Assembly: GCF_011057715.1 (NCBI RefSeq)
Contig: NZ_LNGH01000005.1
Coordinates: 1-33,812 of the forward strand
Direction: 5' to 3'
DNA from: Marinitoga sp. 38H-ov
Lineage (GTDB): Bacteria > Thermotogota > Thermotogae > Petrotogales > Petrotogaceae
DNA length: 33,812 bases
In this document: piece after piece, positions 16,662 to 24,601 of the stretch
Layout: each line of letters begins with the position of its first letter
How positions within the stretch are numbered: position 1 is the stretch's first letter
The notes under the pieces: model-generated
Told to the model about the DNA's origin: nothing
Databases searched by the model: none
The model's input: only the letters and a program-made list of their open reading frames with translations
Program-made: the position numbers and the translations under genes

Positions 16662-17975
16662 ATGAAGAAGTTGTTAGTTTTATTAGTTGTTATTTTAAGT
16701 ATTTCTATGTTTGCTCAAGTAACTATTGAGTTTTGGCATGCTATGAGCGGTTGGAGAATTGAATTGCTTCAAAGTATGGCTGAAGATTTTATGAAGACGC
16801 ATCCAGATATTAAAGTTAATGTTCAATACACAGGTTCTTACAGAGACACATTTAACAAGGCTATAGCAGGTGTAAAAGCTGGTAATCCACCTCATATTGT
16901 ACAAATTTATGATATTGGTACCCAAGCAATGATTGATGGTGGAGTAGCTGTTCCTATTGGTGATTTAATCGAAGAAGATCCAAGTATTGATCAAGGTGCA
17001 TTTTTAGAACAAGTTACTAATTATTATACAGTTGATGGAAAAATGTATTCTATGCCATTTAATTCATCAACAGCTATATTATTCTATAACAAAACTATGT
17101 TCAAAGAAGTTGGTTTAGATCCTAATAAACCACCAAGAACATATGATGAGTTAATAGAATACTCAAGAAAATTACAAAAGAAAGATGCAAATGGAAATGT
17201 TGTTAGATACGGTTTAACTTGGCCAACTCACTCATGGTTCTTCGAACAAATGATGGCTGTTCAAAATGCTCCATTAGTAAATAATGGAAATGGTAGGGTT
17301 GGAATTAGACCTACAGAAGCTGTATTTAATAGTCAAGAAGGAAAAAATATTTTCAATTTATTCAAAAAAATGACTGATGAAGGATTATTATTAAATACTA
17401 AAAGAGAAGATTGGTCAGGTGCAAGACAAATATTCATTTCTCAAAAAGCTGGTATGGTATTATATTCAACATCAGATGTTAAATTTTTTGTTGAAACAGC
17501 AAAAGAAAATGGATTTGAAGTTGGTACAGCATTTTTACCAAAACCTGATTTAAGTGTTCAAGGTGGAACTGTTATAGGTGGAGGTTCATTATGGATTCTT
17601 AAAGGACATCCAAAAGAAGAAATTGATGCTGCTTGGGAATTTGTAAAATGGATGACAGAACCTGCACAACAAATTAGATGGCATTTAGAAACAGGATATT
17701 TCCCAGTTAGAAAAGATGCTATAGAACAATTATTGGCTGAAGGTTTCTATTCAGAAAAACCTAATTATTTAACCGCTATTATGGAATTATTATTATCAAA
17801 ACAAACAGTTAATACAAATGGTGCAGTTATGGGTGTATTCCCAGAAACAAGAGAAATAATAGAAACAGAATATGAAAATGTTATTAATGGCAAAAAGACA
17901 GTCGATAAAGCTTTAAATGACGCTGTTAAAGCTGTAAATGATGCTTTAAAGAGATATAACAGAGTGTTTAAATAA
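16662..17975 (+). CDS. ugpB: ABC transporter substrate-binding protein, UgpB/MalE family 1
   Basis: The 437-residue exported binding protein has a signal peptide (MKKLLVLLVVILSISMFA). The mature part starts VTIEFWHAMSG, typical of UgpB-like proteins that take sn-glycerol-3-phosphate or its diesters, although some relatives bind sugars. Further family segments are AGNPPHIVQIYDIGTQAMID, DGKMYSMPFNSSTAILFYN, and GGGSLWILKGHPKEEIDAAWEFVKW. The ATG at 16662 follows GGGGGG; an upstream in-frame ATG at 16605 lies inside the promoter and is rejected. It is the first gene of the operon and is followed by an intercistronic terminator. Ligand identity is tentative. Confidence 0.85.
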   Translation: MKKLLVLLVVILSISMFAQVTIEFWHAMSGWRIELLQSMAEDFMKTHPDIKVNVQYTGSYRDTFNKAIAGVKAGNPPHIVQIYDIGTQAMIDGGVAVPIGDLIEEDPSIDQGAFLEQVTNYYTVDGKMYSMPFNSSTAILFYNKTMFKEVGLDPNKPPRTYDELIEYSRKLQKKDANGNVVRYGLTWPTHSWFFEQMMAVQNAPLVNNGNGRVGIRPTEAVFNSQEGKNIFNLFKKMTDEGLLLNTKREDWSGARQIFISQKAGMVLYSTSDVKFFVETAKENGFEVGTAFLPKPDLSVQGGTVIGGGSLWILKGHPKEEIDAAWEFVKWMTEPAQQIRWHLETGYFPVRKDAIEQLLAEGFYSEKPNYLTAIMELLLSKQTVNTNGAVMGVFPETREIIETEYENVINGKKTVDKALNDAVKAVNDALKRYNRVFK

Positions 17976-17981
17976 TAAAAT

Positions 17982-18005
17982 GGGCGGAGAAATCCGCCCT
18001 TTTTT
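17982..18005 (+). terminator. Intercistronic terminator after the ugpB-type gene
   Basis: GGGCGGA (17982-17988) pairs with TCCGCCC (17993-17999) around a GAAA loop, followed by six Ts. The ribosome site of the permease gene begins just downstream, so readthrough must occur for that gene to be expressed from the upstream promoter. Confidence 0.9.
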
Positions 18006-18023
18006 AAAAAAGGAGGAATATAC

Positions 18024-18899
18024 ATGTCCTGGAAAAGTAAGTTGACTCCATATTTATTACTTATTCCAACATTTATTATAATAATTATCTTTATTTATTG
18101 GCCTGCAGCATACTCTTTTAAATTAAGTTTTTACCAAGAATCTTTTTTTGGAAACAGAAGTGTTTTTGTTGGTCTTGAAAATTTTATAGATTTATTTACA
18201 GATCCAGAATATTATACTGTAGTTCTTACTTCATTTTTATATTCTTTTTCTTCAGTTTTTATTACTATATTTATAGCTTTTTTAATTTCTCAACTTTTAG
18301 TTCAAAATATACCAGGAACAAGGTTATTTAGGTTATTTATTTTTGCTCCATACGCTATATCGCCAGCAATTGCTGGTACATTGTGGTCATTTTTGCTTAC
18401 TCCAACAGTTGGATATTTAAATTATCTTTTTTTAGAACTTTTTGGTATTAACACAGATTGGCTTACAACTACACCATATGCTTTTATAGCTGTTATGTTA
18501 GCTACTATTTGGAAAATGTTACCTTTTGATTTGATCTTTTATATAGCTGGACTACAATCGATTCCAGATTCATTATTGGAATCTTCAATGATAGATGGTG
18601 CTAATTTGTGGCAGAGAATGTGGAAGATTAAATTCCCACTACTATCACCAATAACTTTCTATTTATTTATCATGAATTTTACAACTACTATGTTTGCTTC
18701 TTTTGGTATTATAGATATAATGACAAAAGGTGGACCTCTTGGTACAACTACTACTATGATTTATAAGTTATATTTAGACGCTTTTGCATTCCAAAATAAT
18801 GGTTCTGCTGCTGCCCAATCTATTATAATGTTTGCAATAATGGGTATTATTACTGTTATTTACTTTAAAGGCGTCGAAAAATCTGTTCATTATCAGTGA
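18024..18899 (+). CDS. ugpA: ABC transporter permease, UgpA type
   Basis: This 291-residue binding-protein-dependent permease (PF00528) has six predicted membrane spans. The cytoplasmic coupling loop reads ESSMIDGANLWQRMWKIKFP, the EAA motif of this class. Late segments DIMTKGGPLGTTTTMIYKLY and AFQNNGSAAAQSIIMF match UgpA-like proteins. The ATG follows AAGGAGG directly after the upstream terminator. It pairs with the next gene to form the channel. Confidence 0.9.
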   Translation: MSWKSKLTPYLLLIPTFIIIIIFIYWPAAYSFKLSFYQESFFGNRSVFVGLENFIDLFTDPEYYTVVLTSFLYSFSSVFITIFIAFLISQLLVQNIPGTRLFRLFIFAPYAISPAIAGTLWSFLLTPTVGYLNYLFLELFGINTDWLTTTPYAFIAVMLATIWKMLPFDLIFYIAGLQSIPDSLLESSMIDGANLWQRMWKIKFPLLSPITFYLFIMNFTTTMFASFGIIDIMTKGGPLGTTTTMIYKLYLDAFAFQNNGSAAAQSIIMFAIMGIITVIYFKGVEKSVHYQ

Positions 18900-18910
18900 G
18901 GTGATTAACA

Positions 18911-19756
18911 ATGGCTTCAAGTATTTCTAAACGTAATAGAAGAAATTTAATACTTTCTGAAATTACTTTAATAATAATATCTTTAATTATAATGGCTCCT
19001 GTATTATTAGCTTTAAGTATGAGTTTTATGAAACCAAATGAAGTTTATACATTTCCACCAAAATTGTTTCCTAGTTCTTTACATTGGGAAAATTATAAGG
19101 AAGCATTGCAATTGGTAGATTTAAGTAGAATGTTATTAAATTCTGCCATTGTTGCATTTTTTATAACTTTTGGAAAATTAATTACAGGTACATTGGCTGG
19201 TTATGCTTTTGCCAATTTTCAATTTAAAGGTAAAAACCTTTCATTTATGTTGTTATTTATAACCTTATTTTTACCAGCTGAAACTGTAATGATTTTGCCA
19301 CTATTTTTAATAATGAAACAATTTGGATGGATAAATACATATTATGCTTTGATTATACCCTTTACAGCTAGTGCAACAAATGCTTTTTTAATGAGACAAC
19401 ATTTTATGACAATTCCTAAAGAACTTAGTGATGCCGCTAAAATTGACGGAGCAACTTCTATGCAATATTTTTGGAGAATATTATTACCATTATCAAAATC
19501 CATGCTTGGTGGTGCTGCATTAATTAATTTTGTATATGCCTGGAATCTTTATTTGTGGCCATTAATTGTAACTATGGATGACAAAATGAAAACAGTGCAA
19601 ATAGGGGTTAAAATGTTAATTGATGCTGAAGCTGCTAATAATTGGGGAACTATTATGGCAGGTACAATGATCGCTCTTGTGCCAACACTGATTATATTCT
19701 TTGCAATTCAAAATTTATTTGTTAAAAGTCTTGTTAGCTCCGGTCTTAAAGGATAA
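18911..19756 (+). CDS. ugpE: ABC transporter permease, UgpE type
   Basis: This 281-residue permease has the EAA coupling loop DAAKIDGATSMQYFWRILLP, followed by FVYAWNLYLWPLIVT, a signature-like stretch of UgpE proteins. It begins 11 bases after the UgpA-type gene with an AGGTGAT site. No ATPase gene (UgpC) is present nearby, so a shared ATPase encoded elsewhere is expected. A strong terminator overlaps its stop codon. Confidence 0.92.
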   Translation: MASSISKRNRRNLILSEITLIIISLIIMAPVLLALSMSFMKPNEVYTFPPKLFPSSLHWENYKEALQLVDLSRMLLNSAIVAFFITFGKLITGTLAGYAFANFQFKGKNLSFMLLFITLFLPAETVMILPLFLIMKQFGWINTYYALIIPFTASATNAFLMRQHFMTIPKELSDAAKIDGATSMQYFWRILLPLSKSMLGGAALINFVYAWNLYLWPLIVTMDDKMKTVQIGVKMLIDAEAANNWGTIMAGTMIALVPTLIIFFAIQNLFVKSLVSSGLKG

Positions 19757-19787
19757 AAACAATGCTGCAAACCGCAGCATTGTTTTT
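19755..19787. terminator. Bidirectional intrinsic terminator
   Basis: A perfect 14-bp stem (AAAAACAATGCTGC with its complement, 5-base loop AAACC) with A and T runs on the two flanks separates convergent genes and can serve both. Confidence 0.93.
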
Positions 19788-19790
19788 AAA

Positions 19791-20996
19791 TTAAAATAAT
19801 ATATCTATTCCCAATCTTATAAATGGTGTATTTGACTCTTCAAAATTTCCTTCTAAAACACTTTCAAATTTATATCCTCCATTAATTGTTATTCCAAAAT
19901 TATCTGTTATTAAAAATTCCATACCAATATTTGGGCTTATTCCAATAGCTATATTAGTTGCATATTCAGTATCATAATCTAATGAAGAACTCATATATAC
20001 ATCCGTTCCAATTTGAGGCATTATATTTCCAAAAGCCTTCATATAGTATAATGATATTCCTGTTGAAAAATTAGATTTATTTCCAAAGATAAAATCTATA
20101 TATGTTCCAAACCCGAAACCTCTATAATTATCTCCTATAAAATCCATTCTAAAAATATAATTATTATCTAACATATATCCGCCACTTAATGTAAAATGTC
20201 CTCTTATTGGAGATAAATCTGGATTTTCTACTACTTTTATATTTTCGGAAATCTCAAATTTAGGTTTTACTAATATTTCTAATATAGCAGAATTCTCAGA
20301 TAATTCCCTTACTATAAGTTTTCCATCTTTTTTTCTGTAAACATCATCGTTAATTTTATATATTTTTGCAAATGAAAACATCATACCCTTATATATTCCA
20401 ACATTTCTACCTGAGTCAATTAAAACCATATTATTTTCTATATTTATTATATTTGCTGATATTAAAAACAACTTATTCATTCTATATACTAATGAACTAA
20501 CTAAATTATCTATTGCAAAATCTTTTGCATTTTCTCTTGCTTCATCTTCACTAACAAATTTTGTTACACTATAACTTCCAAAAGTATCTATAGTTTTAAC
20601 TTCTAAAATCTGACTAGTTTCAACATCTATTAATCTATACGCCCCTTCTATTTCATATTCATACCAAACATTTCCTTCATCATCTGTTTTCCTTCTAGAA
20701 TTAGCATCAATTACTTCTACATATACAATATAATCTGCAGCTAATTGATTCAAATTAAAATCTTTTTTATTTGCTACACCACTTAAAATCCTTTCAATTT
20801 CATTCATCACGCTTAGATTTCTTTCTATAAGTCTATATTTCCCCATTTCAATAATTCTTTCCTTTAATTTGTGTTCAACCTTATTTGATATCATTGAATA
20901 TCCTTTTGTGTAAATTAATAATGTTTTTCTGTTATCTTCTGAAAAAGCTACTAACGATGTCAGTATAAAAATTAAAACTATAAATTTTTTCCACAT
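19791..20996 (-). CDS. CsgG/FlgT-like exported protein with C-terminal beta-barrel domain
   Basis: This 401-residue protein has a signal peptide (MWKKFIVLIFILTSLVAFS). Residues about 22-190 resemble the CsgG/FlgT fold, including KYRLIERNLSVMNEIERI and LAADYIVYVEVID. Residues about 195-260 resemble the FlgT C-terminal domain (NMVLIDSGRNVGIYKGMMFSF). The last 140 residues consist of alternating, glycine- and aromatic-rich strands ending in IRLGIDILF, like an outer-membrane barrel with a terminal Phe. There is no lipobox cysteine. The start at 20996 follows GGAGGTGATT; an in-frame ATG at 21029 would include that site. A secretion or envelope role is inferred. The combination is unusual and the precise family uncertain. 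Confidence 0.7.
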   Translation of the reverse strand: MWKKFIVLIFILTSLVAFSEDNRKTLLIYTKGYSMISNKVEHKLKERIIEMGKYRLIERNLSVMNEIERILSGVANKKDFNLNQLAADYIVYVEVIDANSRRKTDDEGNVWYEYEIEGAYRLIDVETSQILEVKTIDTFGSYSVTKFVSEDEARENAKDFAIDNLVSSLVYRMNKLFLISANIINIENNMVLIDSGRNVGIYKGMMFSFAKIYKINDDVYRKKDGKLIVRELSENSAILEILVKPKFEISENIKVVENPDLSPIRGHFTLSGGYMLDNNYIFRMDFIGDNYRGFGFGTYIDFIFGNKSNFSTGISLYYMKAFGNIMPQIGTDVYMSSSLDYDTEYATNIAIGISPNIGMEFLITDNFGITINGGYKFESVLEGNFEESNTPFIRLGIDILF

Positions 20997-21060
20997 AGAA
21001 TCACCTCCAAATTTATTAAAAATTTTCATATTTTATAAAAATGTTTATATCACGTTTTAT

Positions 21061-21069
21061 ATTATACCA
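21061..21069 (-). promoter_or_regulatory. Extended -10 promoter of the CsgG/FlgT-like gene
   Basis: On the minus strand TGGTATAAT matches TGnTATAAT, about 65 bases upstream of the start codon. No good -35 box is visible. Confidence 0.5.
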
Positions 21070-21215
21070 AATATCACACCAATTTTCCATCAAAATTTAT
21101 CCTATAATATAATAATATAATTTTCACAAAATTTTAAATTTAATAAATAATAATTCTGTCATATAATTATAGATTAACAATAACTAAATTTTTTTTTGTT
21201 TAAAGAATATGATAT

Positions 21216-21239
21216 GATATCGGTAACGTTACCGATATC
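21216..21239. promoter_or_regulatory. Perfect 24-bp palindromic operator, LacI-family type
   Basis: The half site GATATCGGTAAC is followed by its exact complement, centred on a CG step as in LacI/GalR operators. It lies 25 bases before the symporter start codon and overlaps or abuts TATGAT -10-like hexamers (21208-21218), so repression by promoter blockage is likely. The repressor gene is not in this window. Confidence 0.85.
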
Positions 21240-21264
21240 GTTAAAATTTTTAGGGGGGAGATAA

Positions 21265-22620
21265 ATGGTAGAAAGATTACCAACATGGAAAAAGTGGATG
21301 TATGCGTTAGGACAATTAGGATGGTCTTTAGCAAGTTTTGCTATAGGAAATGCTCTTGTTTATTTTTTCATGCCGCCAGAAGGAGTAACTATACAACAAT
21401 TCATTCCCAGAGGAACTGTTTTTCTTGGATTAACTGTTGTAGGTTTAGCCTTAGGAGTATCAAGATTATTTGATGCAATTACAGATCCTTTAGTTGCAAC
21501 TATGTCAGATAGAAGCAAGTTAAAATTGGGAAAAAGAAGAGGTTTTTTAGCAATAAGCGTACTACCTTTCGCAATATTTTCATTTCTTCCATTTTTACCA
21601 CCATCAAATAATTATACGTTAAATACTATATGGTTATTTAGTACTGTTATTATTTTCTACTGGTTAATGACTATGTATGTTACGCCTTTTTTTGCTTGGA
21701 TGAGTGAACTTGGCCATGATCCAAATGAAAGACTAACTCTTAGTACAATGATTTCAATTACCTGGGCTATTGGATATGTTTTGGGAACTCAAATATATCT
21801 TTTCCAATCAATTTTAGAAAATGCTGGTTTTGAATCAACTAAAGCATTCCAAATAGTTGTAATTATATATGGAATTATAAGTTTTATTTTCATGTTGTTA
21901 CCAGTATTATTTATTGATGAGAAGAAATATTGTGAAGAAAGGACTTTAAATGAAGGTGGCTTGGAATCAGTAATTAATGCGTTTAAAGAAAAGAATTTTA
22001 GAATTTTTGTTTTACAAGATTTATTGTATTGGTTTGGTTTAACAGGTATTAGTCTTGGTTTAGTGTATTATGTTGTAATACTATTAGGATTACCAAAAGA
22101 GCAAGCTTCGCAAGTTCAATTAATAATGTTTTTACTTTCTTTTATTTTCTATGTTCCAGTTAATTTTATAGCTAAAAAAACTGGAAAAAAGAAATTATTA
22201 ATGTCAGGTTTTATTATATTTGCTATAAACTTTGTATTTTTAGCCTTTTTAGGAAAGGTTCCTTTATCCCCATATATTCAAAGTTATATAGTCGCAATAT
22301 TATCAGCTATTCCTTTAGCAATTTTTGGTATATTACCTAATGCAATGATAGCAGATATAGCAGAAGCACATGGAAGAGAAACAGGGAATTATAAAGCTGC
22401 AGTATTTTTTGGAGCAAGAACTTTTATGCAAAAATTAGGTCAAACTATAGCTGGATTGATATTTCCTTCAATATTTATTTGGGGATCTGATCAAGTAAAT
22501 GCAACGGGGTTACGGGTAAGTGCAATAATATCTATGATTTTTATGATCCTAGGTTTTATATTATTAATCTTATATAATGAAAAGAAAATATTAAAAATAT
22601 TAAATGCTGAATCTATATAA
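21265..22620 (+). CDS. GPH-family sugar:cation symporter (MFS)
   Basis: This 451-residue protein has 12 predicted membrane spans and belongs to the glycoside-pentoside-hexuronide symporter family. It opens with WKKWMYALGQLGWSLASFAI, and the first cytoplasmic loop reads FDAITDPLVATMSDRSKLKLGKRRGF, the family motif. The segment FGILPNAMIADIAEAHGRETG in the second half also fits the family. The substrate is probably a glycoside, pentoside or hexuronide. The ATG follows GGGGGGAG. The upstream palindromic operator indicates sugar-dependent control. It is a single-gene transcription unit ended by a hairpin. Confidence 0.9.
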   Translation: MVERLPTWKKWMYALGQLGWSLASFAIGNALVYFFMPPEGVTIQQFIPRGTVFLGLTVVGLALGVSRLFDAITDPLVATMSDRSKLKLGKRRGFLAISVLPFAIFSFLPFLPPSNNYTLNTIWLFSTVIIFYWLMTMYVTPFFAWMSELGHDPNERLTLSTMISITWAIGYVLGTQIYLFQSILENAGFESTKAFQIVVIIYGIISFIFMLLPVLFIDEKKYCEERTLNEGGLESVINAFKEKNFRIFVLQDLLYWFGLTGISLGLVYYVVILLGLPKEQASQVQLIMFLLSFIFYVPVNFIAKKTGKKKLLMSGFIIFAINFVFLAFLGKVPLSPYIQSYIVAILSAIPLAIFGILPNAMIADIAEAHGRETGNYKAAVFFGARTFMQKLGQTIAGLIFPSIFIWGSDQVNATGLRVSAIISMIFMILGFILLILYNEKKILKILNAESI

Positions 22621-22646
22621 AGGTTGGATTTTTTTCCAACCTTTTA
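22619..22646. terminator. Intrinsic terminator between symporter and fliS
   Basis: A 10-bp stem (AAAGGTTGGA with its complement, loop of six Ts) is followed by T residues on the plus strand and A residues on the other side, so it may serve both convergent genes. Confidence 0.85.
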
Positions 22647-23084
22647 TGTTGATATATCAAATCCTTTTCTTTCCGGACCATTAACCTGTTGTTTGATTAC
22701 ATCTCCTGCTTGTTTCATTGCTTCTCTCCAAGCTTCCAATAATGTATTTAATAATGATTTTACTTCTTCTAATATTTCAATATCCTTATTCAAATTAGCT
22801 TCTAATAATCTTCTATACATATATGTATATAGTGCTCTTAAATTTTTTGATATTTCTCCACCCTTTTCCATATCAAGAGATAAATTTAATTCCATAATAA
22901 TATCTTCCACTCTAATTATTTGATTATTTGCATCAGCTATTTTTTTTTCTTCTATATATTTCTTTGCTCTATTTAATCTTTCTATTGCATTTAAATATAA
23001 TAATTCTACAAGTTTAGCTGGGCTAGCTGTTTTTACCATATTTTCTACATATTTATTATTAGCATTTTGATTTGGTTGATACAT
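22644..23084 (-). CDS. fliS: Flagellar export chaperone FliS
   Basis: This 146-residue helical protein matches FliS, which binds the C-terminus of flagellin in the cytoplasm and prevents early polymerisation. Typical segments are NKYVENMVKTASPAKLVELLYLNAIERL, IIRVEDIIMELNLSLDMEKGGEISKNLRALYTYMYRRLLEAN and TLLEAWREAMKQAG, given here only as landmarks. A GGTGATT site precedes the ATG. It begins 9 bases after the upstream unknown gene and is likely co-transcribed with it. No flagellin gene is in the window. Confidence 0.95.
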   Translation of the reverse strand: MYQPNQNANNKYVENMVKTASPAKLVELLYLNAIERLNRAKKYIEEKKIADANNQIIRVEDIIMELNLSLDMEKGGEISKNLRALYTYMYRRLLEANLNKDIEILEEVKSLLNTLLEAWREAMKQAGDVIKQQVNGPERKGFDIST

Positions 23085-23093
23085 TTAATCACC

Positions 23094-23699
23094 TCACTCA
23101 ATCTCGTTAATTGCATTTTTAAAAGCGTTTTTAAAAATTTCTAATATTTCAGAAAATTCATAGTCTAATATATCTGAAATTTCAACATTATCAGAAATAT
23201 TTTGTGAATCTATTATTTTTTCTAATATTTCTTTTTGTCTATTCATATCTTCTTCACTAATAAATTGTTTATTTAAAACCTTTGATGCTTGAGATAGGAT
23301 TGTATTCATAGCTTGTAATCCTTCAGCTAAAGCTGCAATCATTTTATGCCCTTCATTGCTATTTAACATAATTTCTTTAGATATTGAACTTAAAGAGTCT
23401 TCTATTTTATTTATATATTGTTCTCCTTCTAATAATAACTTTTTTACTAATCCATATAAATCATCAAAGGTCAATTCTATTGTTTCTCCACCTTCGAAAA
23501 ATGCATTTTTTATTTCATCATAATACTTCATAGGTATTTCTTTCTCATTTATTTTCATATTTGTAAGAACTGAATTTAATTTTTCTGTTTGAAAAAAATT
23601 CACCAATTCACTAAAATTATTAAATTGATCTTTTGAAAATTCTCTTTCAAAAGTTTGATTGTCTGATTCATAAATAATTTTAACTTTAATTTTATCCAT
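23094..23699 (-). CDS. Unknown protein encoded upstream of fliS
   Basis: I do not recognise this 201-residue protein. Residues 1-75 look like a small alpha/beta domain (KIKVKIIYESDNQTFEREFS and later ETIELTFDDL), and residues 80-201 are predicted to be mostly helical and acidic with amphipathic repeats. It has no signal peptide or membrane span, so it is cytoplasmic. The ATG follows GGAGGTAAATAT. Its 9-base spacing from fliS and shared promoter suggest a flagellar role, such as a FliT- or FliW-like chaperone or regulator; that is inference from position only. Confidence 0.7.
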   Translation of the reverse strand: MDKIKVKIIYESDNQTFEREFSKDQFNNFSELVNFFQTEKLNSVLTNMKINEKEIPMKYYDEIKNAFFEGGETIELTFDDLYGLVKKLLLEGEQYINKIEDSLSSISKEIMLNSNEGHKMIAALAEGLQAMNTILSQASKVLNKQFISEEDMNRQKEILEKIIDSQNISDNVEISDILDYEFSEILEIFKNAFKNAINEIE

Positions 23700-23761
23700 T
23701 ATATTTACCTCCTAATTCTTTTCATAATATATATCGCCTAATTATATTACGCTCTTAATAA

Positions 23762-23806
23762 ATTATATCATTAATAGATTATATCATTAATTCAAGAAAA
23801 AGACAA
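23762..23806 (-). promoter_or_regulatory. Promoter region of the fliS operon with duplicated -10
   Basis: On the minus strand TTGTCT (23801-23806) and TATAAT (23778-23783) are 17 bases apart, and the -10 has the extended TGA. A 14-base direct repeat (23762-23775 and 23778-23791, period 16) places a second identical TGATATAAT at 23762-23770, with only a weak -35. This is sigma-A-like, not the sigma-28 type used by late flagellar genes. Confidence 0.6.
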
Positions 23807-23860
23807 AATGCCATGTAAAAAAAAATTAATCTTAACAACATAGTTTTGATAAAAAAAATG

Positions 23861-23889
23861 TTGACATTAAAAAGAAAAAAGACTATAAT
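23861..23889 (+). promoter_or_regulatory. Consensus sigma-A promoter of the polyamine cluster
   Basis: TTGACA (23861-23866) and TATAAT (23884-23889) are exactly 17 bases apart, a perfect match to both hexamers and the best promoter in the window. The inferred start near 23896 gives a leader of about 150 bases. Confidence 0.88.
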
Positions 23890-23904
23890 AATAAACGTAT
23901 TGTT

Positions 23905-23914
23905 TAGTTAACTA
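23905..23914. promoter_or_regulatory. TAGTTAACTA palindrome at the transcript start, candidate operator
   Basis: This 10-bp perfect palindrome lies about 10 bases downstream of the predicted start of the polyamine cluster. It could be where the XRE-cupin product represses its own promoter. In such AT-rich DNA a 10-bp palindrome can arise by chance. Confidence 0.35.
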
Positions 23915-24047
23915 TTCATAGAATTTTATAAAATTTGTTTTTTCATATAATTTTTTAATCTATATTACACGAAATATATTTCAATAAAAGGTTTTGATTG
24001 TTTATTAAAAAATACATTTAAGATGCATTAAAAGCACAGGTGATATT

Positions 24048-24581
24048 ATGAAAATAGGTGAGAAGTTAAAAAAATTAAGACTTTCTCGCGGTTTAACACA
24101 AGAAGAATTAGCAGTAAGAGCTGACCTTACTAGAGGGTTTATTTCTCAACTTGAAAGAGATTTAACTTCTCCTACTCTTGAAAGTTTAGAAATGATCTTA
24201 AGAGCTTTAGGTACTAATTTAAAAGAATTTTTCTCTGATTTTGAAGAAAAAAAGATTATATATAAAAAATCGGAAAGAGTTCCTATTTATGATACTCCAG
24301 ATGGTGTCAAAGAAGAGTTATTGATGACAGATACAGAAGTAAAAAAAATAGAGCCTATTATTGTAGAATTAGATCCTCTAGCTAAAACAGAAGAAGAAAA
24401 TTATCATGAGGGATCGGAATTTGGTTATGTTTTAGAAGGAAATATTGAACTTTGGTTAGATGACGTAAAACATAAGGCAAAAACAGGAGACTCCTTTTAT
24501 TTTAAATCAGATAAAATACACTATATTAAAAATTCTAGCAAAAAGAAAAAAGCAAAAATATTATGGATAGAAATCCAATAA
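24048..24581 (+). CDS. XRE-family regulator with C-terminal cupin domain
   Basis: The 177-residue protein has a helix-turn-helix at residues 1-60 (GEKLKKLRLSRGLTQEELA, then TRGFISQLERDLTSPTLESL) and a cupin at about 100-177 (EGSEFGYVLEGNIELWLDD, GDSFYFKSDKIHYIKN). This layout is shared with PuuR-like regulators, whose cupin senses a small ligand. An AGGTGAT site precedes the ATG. The stop lies 20 bases before speD, and speE follows, so a polyamine or S-adenosylmethionine-related ligand controlling the cluster is a reasonable inference. Confidence 0.9.
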   Translation: MKIGEKLKKLRLSRGLTQEELAVRADLTRGFISQLERDLTSPTLESLEMILRALGTNLKEFFSDFEEKKIIYKKSERVPIYDTPDGVKEELLMTDTEVKKIEPIIVELDPLAKTEEENYHEGSEFGYVLEGNIELWLDDVKHKAKTGDSFYFKSDKIHYIKNSSKKKKAKILWIEIQ

Positions 24582-24601
24582 TACCATGGGGAGGGTTGCA
24601 T

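Noticed and set aside
22624..22923. Plus-strand open frame opposite fliS
   Set aside because: It begins in the terminator loop, lacks a ribosome site and is the complement of a clear FliS gene.
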